Shown here one piece after another: positions 1 through 15,200 of a DNA stretch of 27,500 bases. The notes beneath the pieces are model-generated. The model did no database searches. It worked only from the letters and a program-made list of their open reading frames with translations, and had not been told where the DNA came from. The stretch is taken from NCBI GenBank assembly GCA_001643675.2, contig LSRY02000001.1, positions 1,765,001-1,792,500 on the forward strand. The letters run 5' to 3'. How positions within the stretch are numbered: the first letter of the stretch is position 1; the number at the start of each line of letters is the position of its first letter. A program made the position numbers and the translations under genes. Source of the DNA: Monocercomonoides exilis. Its lineage: Eukaryota; Preaxostyla; Oxymonadida; Polymastigidae.

Positions 1-1410
1 ACGAGATTGAATTTCTTGATTTTAAGGACACTGTGAATTGGATGACCTGTTTTTGAATGTATCGATTTTATTATTGTTTAATTTCATTGTTTACAATTGA
101 GAATGAACGGTTTATTTTTTTAAAGGTATCTGTAAGTGTTGTTTAGGAGCACTCTTCTATGAAATTTATTTTTATTTTTTTATTTGATGCTAGCGAGCTT
201 ATGCCTCTATATAAGATATCTCTTTTATAAATCTTGGAGTGTTTATTTATTTGTTTATTTATGTTTATTATTATTATTATTATTTCACGTCTTTTACCGT
301 TTGCTTACTATATGCAAATGATTCGTTTGTTGAATGCTGCCTCTGAGTTATATTTGACTGTGTGAATATGTTTTCCACTTTCCAAATTGCTTATGTGTGC
401 GTGTGTCATGATTGCTATCATTGCTGGTGTTTCTTTTATTTATTATTGATTATTTTTTCTCTTTTATAAAAAAAATCCTTTTTTTATGTAAAAATTGCAT
501 GGTTTGTGCCTATTGTTTGATGTATGTACATAACATACTTTTCCTCTTATTTTTTAACTCATGTTCGCTTTATAATGGCTATTTTTACAATTTTCTCTGA
601 CATTTTTTAAAAAGCTCCAATTTGCATTTATTTATTTTTGAATTTGTTTCCTTATATATTTTTTGTTATGATTTGAAATAATTCTTCCTTTGCATTATAC
701 TTTTCTGTGGACATTCGTTCATTGAAAATAATTATAAAAATATTTTTTTTATGTTTCATAACAACTCTGAGGAGTTGACTTTTGAATGACAGCGTTTTGT
801 CATCATTTAGCCCACATATTTCCCGATTGATTTACTTTGTTAATCATTCCTTTTTAATTTTTCTTTTCAAGATGATTGATCAAATTCAATTTATTATTTT
901 TTTATCACTTCTATGATTGTTATAAATTGGTGAATGTTTAATTGTATTTTTATTTGGCTTTATTGGATCTTATAAAAATTCATAAAAATGCTCTTTGAGC
1001 AATTACAGTAATTTAATCCAGTGATAAAAAGCTTGGACATTTTCTGTCTTTTTTTGATTATGAGAAATAAAGAAATTTTCTTTAAAAACTTTATTTAAAA
1101 AAAAAATGAAATCAGCTTGGCGATAACTACAACATTAAAAGCAAGGATCTTCTGGAATTAAAAACAAATAGAAAAATTGCATGAACAATAATAAAAGTCA
1201 AAAAGCAAAATTTTCTAAATATATAAATGAATAAAAGACAATTCCAAAATAAGAAAGGAAATCAAGAATATATTTCTTCTCCTCTTTCCTTTTAAAGATA
1301 TCACGGAGATGATGGTTATGTTATAAATTAGAAAATAGCAATTCTGTCAGATTTTATATCTATTTTGTAAGAAAATCACAAGGTTAGAAAATTTAGGTCA
1401 ATATAAGCAT
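1..1410. other. AT-rich intergenic stretch, no gene seen
   Basis: Very AT-rich with T-runs and TTTA/TTA runs (about 241-285). The only open frames are short and hydrophobic, as expected by chance from T-rich DNA. I see no conserved protein, tRNA or rRNA. Its right end presumably holds the 3' flank of the minus-strand coiled-coil gene that stops at 1411. Confidence 0.6.
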
Positions 1411-2043
1411 CTATGGAAGTGTTGTTCCAAATGAAGCAAAAAACGGGCTTTGCATTGGGCCAGCCTTTATTTCAGCTTCTCTTTCAGCTTGCCGAATCTC
1501 CCTTTTTTGCTGTGTTATCTGAAAAAGTCAACAATAATCTTCAAAGAATTTTGCAACAAGAAAAGCAGGTGTACCATTCGATTTTGCATCTGCGTTTCTA
1601 ATAAATCTTGTTTTCTAATAATTTCTCTTTGGGCTTCTTCAGAAGCTTTCATTCTTTGATACTCACCATCACGGAGTTCCTAAATTTTTTAATATTTTTT
1701 TCTCAAAAAATGTAACAATTGTACAAACTTGTGATCTATTGTACGCTTCGTTTTGTTTTTTAAGCATTTCCTTTTCGTTTAGTTGATTTTGAAAGTCTTT
1801 AGAAATCAAAGATCTTCATGAAATAGCAAAACAGATCATTCAACTCAAAAAATTTAAAGAAAATTTTGTATACTTTATTGTTCTCTTTTCTTCTGGTGAA
1901 CCAAGATGAAGTTTTGTTCTTTCCTCTGTAAGCTTTGCCCTTCTTAACTTTACTTGTTCAATGCGCTTTGCATCCAAATCATCGATTGTAAGTGTTGATG
2001 TTTGGTTGGCTTTGTTTGGTTTTTTAATTTGTCGACGTAGCAT
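1411..2043 (-). CDS. Small coiled-coil protein, four exons (function unknown)
   Basis: Four minus-strand exons join into about 155 residues: 2043-1874, 1813-1729, 1679-1575 and 1518-1411 (TAG stop). An in-frame TAA directly precedes the ATG at 2043, fixing the start. Introns 2 and 3 (donors GTTTGT and GTACAC) are phase 0 and read cleanly through. The first junction is ambiguous: donor GTATAC at 1873 with acceptor before 1813, or donor GTTCAC further upstream with a different acceptor. The protein is rich in K, E, R and Q with helical coiled-coil character. It includes KRIEQVKLRRAKLTEE, EEAQREIIRKQDLLETQ and KREIRQAEREAEIKAG, and ends in SPFFASFGTTLP. Such short charged coiled coils are common among axonemal and cytoskeletal proteins, but that is only a guess and I do not recognise a family. 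Confidence 0.7.
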
Positions 2044-2515
2044 TTAACTTTAAGTATGATTTGTCAGAAAGATTATCAATTTGATTGATAATAGTCTTTA
2101 AATCCTCGTCAAAATGTTTTCTGATCAATTTTACCAAATATTTTTGAATTTGTTGCTATTATCGTAATTTGAAAAAATGAAATAATCATTATTTCTTCAT
2201 CAAATGTTGCCTGTTTCTTTTGAACAACAAAGAAATGTATAAAATTATAATCTTATTTTTTTCTTTTTCGAATATTCTCTTTTGTCACATAAGAATTATT
2301 CAAAATGAGAATTTTTACAATCGGATTGATAATTTTGATGTTTGATATATAATTATTGTAATTTTGACGATGAAAGAAATAAAATTTTCAGATATTAATT
2401 GCAAATCTGATAAAATTTTTCGGAACACTTTTTTTCCTAATGAATCTGCATCAATTCATTATTGTTTCTTTCTTTGAAAGAGTGTGATTAATATTTGAAA
2501 ATTGTTATCCTTTCA

Positions 2516-2516
<1 letters not shown>

Positions 2517-2557
<41 letters not shown>

Positions 2558-2609
2558 AAAAGATCAAGATAAAGATAAAGATAAAGATAAAGATAAAGAT
2601 AAAGATTAA
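2517..2609. repeat. A39 homopolymer followed by (GATAAA)n
   Basis: An uninterrupted A tract of about 39 nt (2517-2555) is followed by about seven GATAAA-type hexamers. It forms the left outer edge of the inverted-repeat element. Confidence 0.9.
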
Positions 2610-3267
2610 GATAAAATACATTCGTGTTATTTATTGAAATCATTATATTTCAAACAATAATTTTGGTTTGACTATTTTGTCAATGAACGAAAAAAAGCGA
2701 CAGTATATATTTGAAGATACAGATTTCTCATGAAATACCAGACAATATCGATTTCACAACAACTGCAAGAGGAATTATTCTGACAATTTTCCTCAAAATA
2801 TGTCTCATTAACGCAGACTCATTTGATATACAAAACTTTAAAAATAGCTTCATTTGTGTCCGAAAAAAATTAATGATTGAAAGCTCAAAGAAGCACAAAT
2901 TCCTATTTCTTTGAAATTTCAAATAATAATATTTTCTGAGCACAAATGAAGCTATTGTAAAAATTTTATATCTCAATTGAGTTAGTATTGATGAGATATG
3001 TTTTGAGGAAATTTGTCAGAATTATTCCTCTTGCGGTTGTTGTGAAATCGATATTGTCCGGTATTTTGTGCGACATCTGTGTATTAAAATATGTGCTGTC
3101 GCTTTTTTTTTGTTCATTAACAAAATAGTCAAACCAAAATTATTGTTTGAAATATAATGATTTCAATAAATAACACATATGAATTTTATCTTTATCATTA
3201 TGTTTTTCTTTTTCTTTTTCTTTTTCTTTTCTTTTCTTATCTTTCTTTCTTTCTTTTTTTTTTTTTT
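2517..3267. mobile_element. Large imperfect inverted repeat (foldback/MITE-like element)
   Basis: The left arm (about 2610-2866) reappears as its reverse complement at about 2930-3190, with scattered mismatches and a loop of roughly 60 nt. Matching landmarks include GTTATTTATTGAAATCATTA (left, from about 2625) against its complement near 3153-3172. ACAATATCGATTTCACAACA (left, about 2742) pairs with the segment near 3040-3060. AGCTTCATTTGTG (left, about 2847) pairs with CACAAATGAAGCT at about 2941. The arms are capped outside by an A39 tract plus (GATAAA)n on the left and a T/C-rich tract on the right, so even the ends are roughly complementary. No transposase frame is present; the short frames in both arms are the same sequence read twice. 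No clear target-site duplication could be identified. Confidence 0.8.
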
Positions 3268-3576
3268 ATAAAAGAATGAATAATTATGTCTATTGCAAAA
3301 TCATCAAAATTTCAAAGACAAATGGAACAAAATTCTTGAATTTCAGAAAAAACAATAAATTATTGAAAAAAAATATAAAAATTTAACCAACTAATTTTCC
3401 ACGTTAAAATTGCTACCTTGGCTTTAAGCTAACTCCTTGAAAATGAGAAACAAACATTAAAAAACAAAAAATTATCTGTACGTAACAACATCCATCGCAA
3501 ATTTCATTGTTCCGAATGTTGCCTCAAACATTTTTAAATTAAAAATGAATCTAATATTGATAAGTGCATTTAATGA

Positions 3577-7130
<3,554 letters not shown>

Positions 7131-7329
7131 AAATTCAGCTTACACGAAAATACGAAATATTTATTTTTTTCGAGAAAAATATCCTTGTGAAGAAATGATG
7201 GTTGGCATATACAAACCTTTTTCAGCCTTGCAATAATTCATAATATTATGTTCTCTTCAAAAACATGTTTTATTTCATTTAATTCCAACCATTATATAAC
7301 ATTCTATTTTTTTATTTCTTGTTTCCAAA
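7131..7329. promoter_or_regulatory. Divergent intergenic region (DHHC gene / ESS2)
   Basis: Only 199 bp separate the start codons of the minus-strand DHHC gene and the plus-strand ESS2 gene, so both promoters and 5' UTRs must lie here or overlap the genes. The segment is AT-rich with no obvious TATA box or other motif I can name. Confidence 0.6.
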
Positions 7330-8821
7330 ATGTCAAAAGAAGATTTAAACACAATGGATCAAGAAAAATATATAGAATCATTAGGAAAAATTATTGAAAG
7401 AGACTATTTCCCGGACTTGCCAAAGCTTCGCGTTTTATCTTCATTAAATACTATAAATGACGCAGCAATAGATGCAGTGAATAAATTGGAGTTTCCGACA
7501 GAAAGATCTAACAGCCCATCTGATTTACATCTTGACGAATTTCATTCAAAAGTTATCAGTGAAGATTCAGCATCGTGTGACACTTGCTAATTATTTGTTT
7601 TCTTTTATATGAAGAATTTTAATTTACTAACAGATTTAATGACCTCTTGCAGATCCAAAATGAACAGCTCAGAGAACGTTTTCCAGTACGAATTTTTTAT
7701 TTTTTGAGAAAACTTTTGTTAATGAATTTCTTAATGAAAATCTATATTTCAGTGGGCTTTTGCATCACACGAAAATAAGAAAACTAGTGAAGGCAATAAT
7801 TTAAAAGCAATTACAGATGGAAGTCATGATGGATCTGTAAAGATGGTCTGACACATTGATTCTTCTTTTATAAAAATTATGATAATAATTGTAATTATTA
7901 TTATTCCATTGTAAATCTTTTCAATTTTAGTTAACTGATGGAACTTCTCCCGCTTTTTCTGTAACATCTTCAGTGACTTCAAGTCGTCCACTTACAGAAA
8001 TCGTACTAAAAGAAACGTTTTCCTCTTCAACAAAAAGCCAATCACTTCATGATCTTATGCCACCTCCTTCAATTTCTCGTCAAAATACACATATTCTGCC
8101 TTCTGTTTTACACTCTACTCCTATTGACAACTCAAAGCTTCAGTCACAAACCGAAAAGTCACTTTCTTTATCCAGCAGCACTTCAGAGTCAGTCATTTCT
8201 TCCGAATTGCTTCATACTCCAATATTCACTCCACGAGTCCATTCATCTTCCGCTCTTTCTGATCCTTCATCTTCTACATCATCATCTACTTCTGGAGCCA
8301 TCCCTGTTACTCCGTTCATGACATGGGGAGTAATTCCAGTAACTCCTACCATTTTACCAAGCAACACTCCACTTCACACGCCACGACTTTCCGCACTGCC
8401 CGAAACGCCTTTGCGAGACGACAAGGCATTTGTGCTGGCGTTGAAAGCACGTGCAAAAGCACAAAAACGCGGTGTTGAGCTTCCGGGGATGAGTCGAAAA
8501 AGTCATTTTACAGCAGAAAAGCGGCTTGGTGCTGAAAGGACACGAGGAAAATCGAAGAGAAAAACACTTTTAGAGAAGATGGAGGCGGGTCGCGCATTGA
8601 CGGAAGGGATGATGACGATTAGGAAGGCAGAGAAAGAGGAAAACGAAGAGGCTTCGTTAAAACAAGACCAACTGGCAAAACTGAAACAACAGCTGTCTAA
8701 CAACAGAACCACTCCTTCTTTGATGAGTGGGCTGTCTCCCGCAGCGAAGCGTTTCGTGCTGACAAAAACACCTTTGAGAAGAGGGATTATTGCGAACAAG
8801 GCAAAGCATCAAACAAAATGA
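7330..8821 (+). CDS. ESS2: ESS2 (DGCR14/Es2) family spliceosomal protein, four exons
   Basis: Nuclear protein whose family joins catalytic-stage spliceosomes and influences splice-site choice. Exons 7330-7574, 7634-7685, 7753-7845 and 7931-8821 give 426 residues; donors are GTGTGA, GTACGA and GTCTGA. The exon 1/2 boundary was chosen because it alone preserves both frame and conserved text. Family signatures are present in order. Residues 12-34 include YIESLGKIIERDYFPDLPKL. At about 70-108, LHLDEF, SEDSASFNDLLQIQNEQ and WAFASHENK follow. At about 255-262 comes the hallmark FMTWGVI within a TP-rich region. The C-terminal LSPAAKRF and TPLRRGI are also there. A long Ser/Thr/Pro-rich middle lies between, and a basic, probably helical segment follows. 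The length is close to the usual 400-480 residues. It is divergent from the DHHC gene. Confidence 0.9.
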
Positions 8822-9220
8822 GGATTATTTCTATTCTGAGAGACTACAATTTTTAATTCTTAAACGCGTAATCAAAGCCCAAACAGAAGCCATTGATTGC
8901 TTCTCGAAGATGCACCAACAAACGTGCAATTCAAATAGCTTCTCAGGTTTAACTCTTTGCTTGCATTTTCAAGAACCTGAGAATCTTTAATTTGTGGATA
9001 TTGTTGATGGAGTAAATGTTGAATAAAGAGTTTTTTTCTTCTTTTGATAAAGTTATTGGTATTTCTTCCAATAAATATTATTCCACAGTCAACATTCATT
9101 TTTTCTTTTTTTCTTTCATTTATTACAATATATTCGCACAACACTCGAACAATCAAAAAATTTTTATTCGATCATTTGTATTATATTTTATTTTTCAAAT
9201 CAAACTGATTTTTATTCCGT
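8822..9220. other. Intergenic stretch between ESS2 and the giant gene
   Basis: About 400 bp carrying the ESS2 3' flank and the AT-rich 5' flank of the large gene. TTTATTTTTC-type pyrimidine-rich text lies just before the start codon at 9221. I see no further conserved open frame, RNA gene or repeat. Confidence 0.6.
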
Positions 9221-12200
9221 ATGAGGGTGCATTTGTTCTTTTTAGCATGTCTGATTCTGGCAGAGACATTTAAATATCAAGTCATCTATGAAACAGCCAC
9301 ATTAGTAAACCAAGGTATTTTTTCAAATATAACTTTTAAATATAAATGTATTTATTTTGGTCAAGGCAACTCAAATGATGCACAATTTCCCACAAATGAC
9401 AATTATAATTATTTGTCAGAACAGAGAAAAGCATCAGGAATGGAAAGATGGAAGGCAGGAACATGCACAGCGATTTATTCATTTTTACGCTTTTCCAATT
9501 CTTCAGTTGGACTGGAAAATGTGGCAGTCGAATATTCTTCCTCGCCATTTATTCTAATAACAGATAAATCGAATGTGATGTTGGATTCCTGCATTTCCTC
9601 CCAAAAATCGGAATCTCCGTTTCATTTGCAAAGTGGGACTATCTGCCTCACAAACATGACTTTGATCCACCAAATGAGTCTTAACCCTTCCAGTCTCATA
9701 TTTTCATCTGATGACAAAAATTCAGCCATTTTGAGCAACTCCATCATGACAGACCTGGCTGTTTCAGCTTCAGACCATTTCCTGTTATCAGGAAAGAGCA
9801 AAAGCGAACAGATTGATAATTGTGCCTTCAGGAACATGTCTGTGAAATATGCCTCGAATAGTGATCATTTTGTGGAACATTCATGCTTTCGAAGTTCAAT
9901 GGAGAACAGCCTCATTTATTCGTGTGTGAATGTCTTTGAAGGAGGGATTTCGAGTGGATCGTATTCTTCACAGGAATTCATCTGCAAAAACACAACAATA
10001 AACTTTGGGAAAAGAGAAATGATTGCCCTTCAGAAAAAAGAAAAACTGATCACGACAGAAAGCCAGTCATTTTCGTTGTGTGAATGGGAAGATTGCACAT
10101 CCCCGTATGGAGGCGCTCTTTATGTTCATGACAATGCAAGTGCCATTCTCACAGTCGAGAATTCTTCATTCACAAGATGCGAAGCAACTTCTACAAGAGG
10201 CGGAGGAATATATGCACAAAGAATTGCTGAATGCATTGTGCTTCATTCAACATTTGATCAATGTGTTGCATATGGTCCTTCAGATTATGGAGGAGGGGGG
10301 ATTCAATTTGAAAATGTATATGTTCAACCGATGGTTGATGATTGTTATTTTAATAATTGTTCTGCTGCCAATGATGGAGGGGGAATAAGCATTTTAAATG
10401 AAACTACTCAAAAACAAAAAAAATGTGTGATAAACTCGTTTTTTAAATTTTGTCAAGCATCTAACTCAACAGATTCTATTGGAGGTGCAATTATTCATTG
10501 GGACTGCACTGATCAAGTGGTTGTATCAAATTGCCTATTTTACTGTTGCCATTCAGTATGTGGAGGAGGTGCAGTTGGAATAATGATTAATGCATATAAT
10601 AAGGGAGTTTTATTTTATTTCTGTTTTTTCCATAATAACACATGCATGAAAGGAGGACATGATATTATTCTGCAAAACTCAACGTCAAATAATATTGATC
10701 CAAGTTGCTATTCGACAAGACAAACATCAAACAGAGTCAGTACAAATTGGAATCTAATTACAGACAGAAGCGAATGGCTACGCAAAGATTTTGGAAATGT
10801 GAGATTTGTATCTTCAACTGATTCGCAACCAAAAGGCATAGACACATATGTATGTGGAATTAATGAATCTCATCCATGCAGCACTGTCAGCCATTGTTTG
10901 TCTCAGCTTATTCCAGACTTGGTTCCCAATGTCGAGGTATCTTCGGGAACGATTATCGAAACAAATAGTTTTGATTGTGGGATCAACACTTTCACTGTTT
11001 ATGGCCAAAGCAATATGAGCACAGCAATCCAAACAGAATTTGAAGTATCTGGGTTATCTCTTTTTTCAGTCTCAACAGGCACATTGACTGCCAGAGACTT
11101 TGTTCTTGTGCATGACTCGGCTCATCCGAATAACCGTGGGTCTAGACTGTTTGAGATAAGTGGAGCAGGAGGAATGAGGATCAGCCGACTGAACATATCT
11201 TTTGGGAGCGGACAATCAACAGAAACAGCATTTTCGACAGAACTGATAAATGTTCAGAATGGGATGTTGCAGATGGAACATGTGAACTGGGCAAAGACTA
11301 TTTCCAGAAATTCACTGTTTTCGCCTTCTTCTACAAATGAGATTTCATTGACACTTTCAGAATGTACCTTTGATGGGATTGAGAGAGCAACAAGCGGAGC
11401 AGCAGTGATGTCTTTTTCGAATGACAAGGCCAACATTGATGTGAATTCTTGCATATTTTCTGGTTGTGGAAGCAGAACATCAGCTGATGGGGGATCGATG
11501 ATGCTGTGTGTTGGGAATGGAAATGAAGTGAAAGTGAAAGGTGGATCTTTTGATGGGTGCTTTTGCTCTGCAACATATGGATTTGGGGGAGGAATTCTTC
11601 TTCGATTATTGAATGAAAATCCAGATTTCCTGATCTCCTCTTCGTTTGGCACAAATACAGCCAAATGGGGAAGCGACATCTTCGTCATTTCACCCAATCT
11701 GGAAGAAACAACAAAATCAGAAAACATCACATGTGTGACAGATTCATTGGATTCTCTTGAGAAGGTGAGAGGATATGACGATGGAAACAACAGTGTGGCC
11801 ATTCCTCTGTGCATCTATCTCCTCCCCACCCCAGAAGAAATATATGTGAGTAATACTGAGGCATCTGATCACTCACATTGTGGAATTGTCCAATTCCCAT
11901 GTTTGACTTTGAAGCACTCACTCGCACGGTTGACAGGAGAAAAGAAAGTTGTTGTGAATGGAATGATTGCGATGAGTGATGAATTAACATTTGTTGGACA
12001 GAAACATGAAATCCGAGGAAATGATGATGAAAGTGGTTGGACAGTCTCTGATTCAAGTGAGACATCCAATTCATCCATGATTTCAGCCAGTGTTGAAACA
12101 GAATTATCAAAACTCATCTTCTCTCTTCCATCTTCCCTTTCTCTTCACTCCACTTTCATTTCGTCATCTTCATCATCAATGACTCTGTCTCAATGTTCGC

Positions 12201-15200
12201 TTTCTCTTCAAAATCCATCATCAGAATTGACATTTCTGTTCTTGTCTGTTGAGTCAGGGATCCTGATAATCGACAAATTCTCAGCTTCATCAATTGATTT
12301 GAGGAGAAATCCATTGATCTCATTGTCTGGAAGTGGAACAAATAGCGAGTTAATGAGCACTCTGTGGTTGAACATGACAAACTGCAATTTCACAAAAATC
12401 GAAAGAGCAGCTGGAAGTGGAGGGTGTGTGAGCATTGACAACAGCAATGATGAAAATACAAATTCACAAATAAATATTGAAGAATGTTCATTCGATGGAT
12501 GCTCTGTGCTTGCTGATGAAAGCAGAGGAGGGGCCATCAATGTGCAGTTAAAAGGGAATACGCATTTAGATATTATTTCTTGCACATTCACAGGATGCAC
12601 AGCACCAGCTGAAGGACGAAAGATTGGGTTTGGAGGAGGGATTGCACTGAAGCTGATTGATGATGATGCTTCATTTGTGATCTCATCCCCTGTTTTTGAG
12701 GCAGACAAGCCAAATATTGCAAATAATGGAAATGATCTGTTTGTCGAATCATCGAATCTGACAAAGAGCGTTACAAACACCTCTCTTCCATTTGTGACTG
12801 GGCATCTGGCAGATATTTCGTTTGATTCAATGAGAGGCTTTGATGGGAGTGACACAACGAATGCCATTCCACTGGTCAATTTCTGGCGAGCAATTGGATC
12901 AGAGATATTTATTGGGAGCGAAGGTTGTGATGTGTGTGTGTGTGGATTCTCAGATTATCCTTGTCTGTCAATTGATTATTCATTGGATCGATTGCCAGAA
13001 GGAAATGAAAGGAATGTCAGCATCATTGGAAAAGGGTATCTTCAAAAATGTGATGATGTGAGTGGAATTTCAATAAAATCAGCTGATGAAGAAATGTGTT
13101 CTTTGGAGTGTCTCTCATCTCTTGAAGGAGCAGAAGGAGCAGCAATGAAGATTTGTCGCATCACCAATTTCGAGCTGATCAAGTTTGTGATTCCATCTTC
13201 ATTTGCAAGTGGAGTGAATGTTTTGATGCATGTTGGATCAAGCGAAGGATTGTTGACTGTGAAAGACTGCTCATTCACCAAAAAAGGAGATGAGAGAGAA
13301 GACACTATCAACTTTGGGCTGATCAAAGCAGAAGGAGGGACAGTTGTGCTGGAATTGGTGACGATGCAATTGTTGAGCTTTTCTCAGGATGTTATTTCTG
13401 TGTTGTCAACAACGGTGCTGAATGCGAAAAATCTGACGATGAAGAATATTGAGTTGGATAGAGCAAGTGGATTGAGGATATCAAAGGGATCAGCCGGAGA
13501 GAAGAGAGGGAGCAATGAAGGAGAACAAAACATTGTTATTGAGTGGAGTTTGTTTGAAGAAGTCACCCAGAACAAGACAGAAAACATTCCCGTCATTCGA
13601 AATGACAATGATGAGCCATTGAAAATGGGAGTTCGGAACACGACGATGAAGAGATGTGGTGGAACGAGGTGTGGAAAGGGAGGAGGGATGTTTTGTGTGT
13701 TGAATGAGGGAGGAAGTTTTGAGTGCTCATTTTGCACGATTTCAGAGTGTTTCTGCTCGACTGCAGGAAGAGGTGGGTGGTTGTTTCTGGAATGCACCTC
13801 GATAGCTGAGCAGCCTCTGAATTTTGTTCTGTCGAACATCACATTCAGAGACAACAACGCATTGAGAGGGAGAGATGTGTATGTTCGATGCCACTCAATC
13901 GAAACACAAATTGTTGATGAGCAATTCTTGCTGGATTTCAGAGCGCCATTTGTGAAGGATCTTGCAATATGGGGATGCACAACAGACTCGTTTGAAGGAG
14001 AAGAAGATCTTTTGTTGAGGGTTGTGAAATATCAGAGCGAGACGATATTTGTGTCATCAATTGCAGACAATCGCGCAGACAGCAAGCAATGTGGAGAATT
14101 GGACACGCCATGCCACTCATTGAGTTTTGGAATTCAGCATATCATTCCATCTCTGTACTCGCAGCTGCTGATCTTGGGGCAAACAGAAATTGTTGGGAAG
14201 TGTGATGTTCTTGATGTGACCATCCGCTCACTTCAATCTCCCTCAGCTGCTTTGGTGCATCTGAATTCAACAATAACCAATGAGGGAAATCTGATCACAA
14301 CCTCAGAAAAAGTACGGATCGAAAGTGTGAAATTCAATTTTGGTCAGTTATTTTCATATTCAGGCAATTCAATCATTCATGAAGCAAAGGGTCAACTTTC
14401 TCTTTCATTTGTTGATTTTTCTTTGGTTGGCGAATCAGAAAGCATTGAATCTGTTGTTCTGAATTCAACATTGTTGAGCATCGAAAATGGAATTCTTCAT
14501 GTTGACAACTGTTCAATATCAATGCTTTCATTCAAGAAGCCTTCATTTTTGTTAAATGGAGATGAGGTTTCAATCACAAATATGAAACTGGAACAAATTG
14601 AATCAACAACAGATGTATTTGAGATTGGACAATGTGAAAGTGTTGCATTGAATGGAGTATCTGCAGATGGAGTGAAATTGTCTGAGGGTTGCGTTATTGC
14701 GTTAAACGATTTGTCATCAGGAACAGTTTCTATTGGAATCTCCTCATTCAACAACTGTTCGAGAAATTCAGAAGGAGCTTCTGTTCTTTCAGCTTCTTCA
14801 TCATCTGCTCAAATCGTTCTTTCAAACTGTTCCTATTCAAATTGCGATTCTCTATCTGAAAAAGGAAGCATTATGGAGATGAACAATGCAAAGGATGCTT
14901 CGATGGATTTATGTCAATTTATTGGAGTGAAAACAAAAGAAAGTATAAATAAGAGAAACAGCGATTTTGAAGAAATATGTAAGTGGAATGGATCGCTTGT
15001 TCACTCAGCGAATTCTTCATTGATGATGAAGTATGTGACAATAATGAATGCTTCATCAGGTGGATTGTCAGTGTCTGCAGGCGATGTGACGATTGAGAAA
15101 GGGGAGTTTTTGAACAACAATCCATTCATTGAAAAATATCCATCAGTGAGAAGAAACATCATTTGTTCAGATTCAGCATCGCTGTCCATTTCCAGCTTGA

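Noticed and set aside
2711-2976. Open frames of 67 and 82 codons on opposite strands
   Set aside because: Both lie in the arms and loop of the inverted repeat, mirror one another and resemble no protein.
7622-7633. ACTAAC directly before the acceptor of ESS2 intron 1, like the fused branch-point/acceptor of Trichomonas and Giardia
   Set aside because: No other intron in the window shows it at that position, so it is likely coincidental here.
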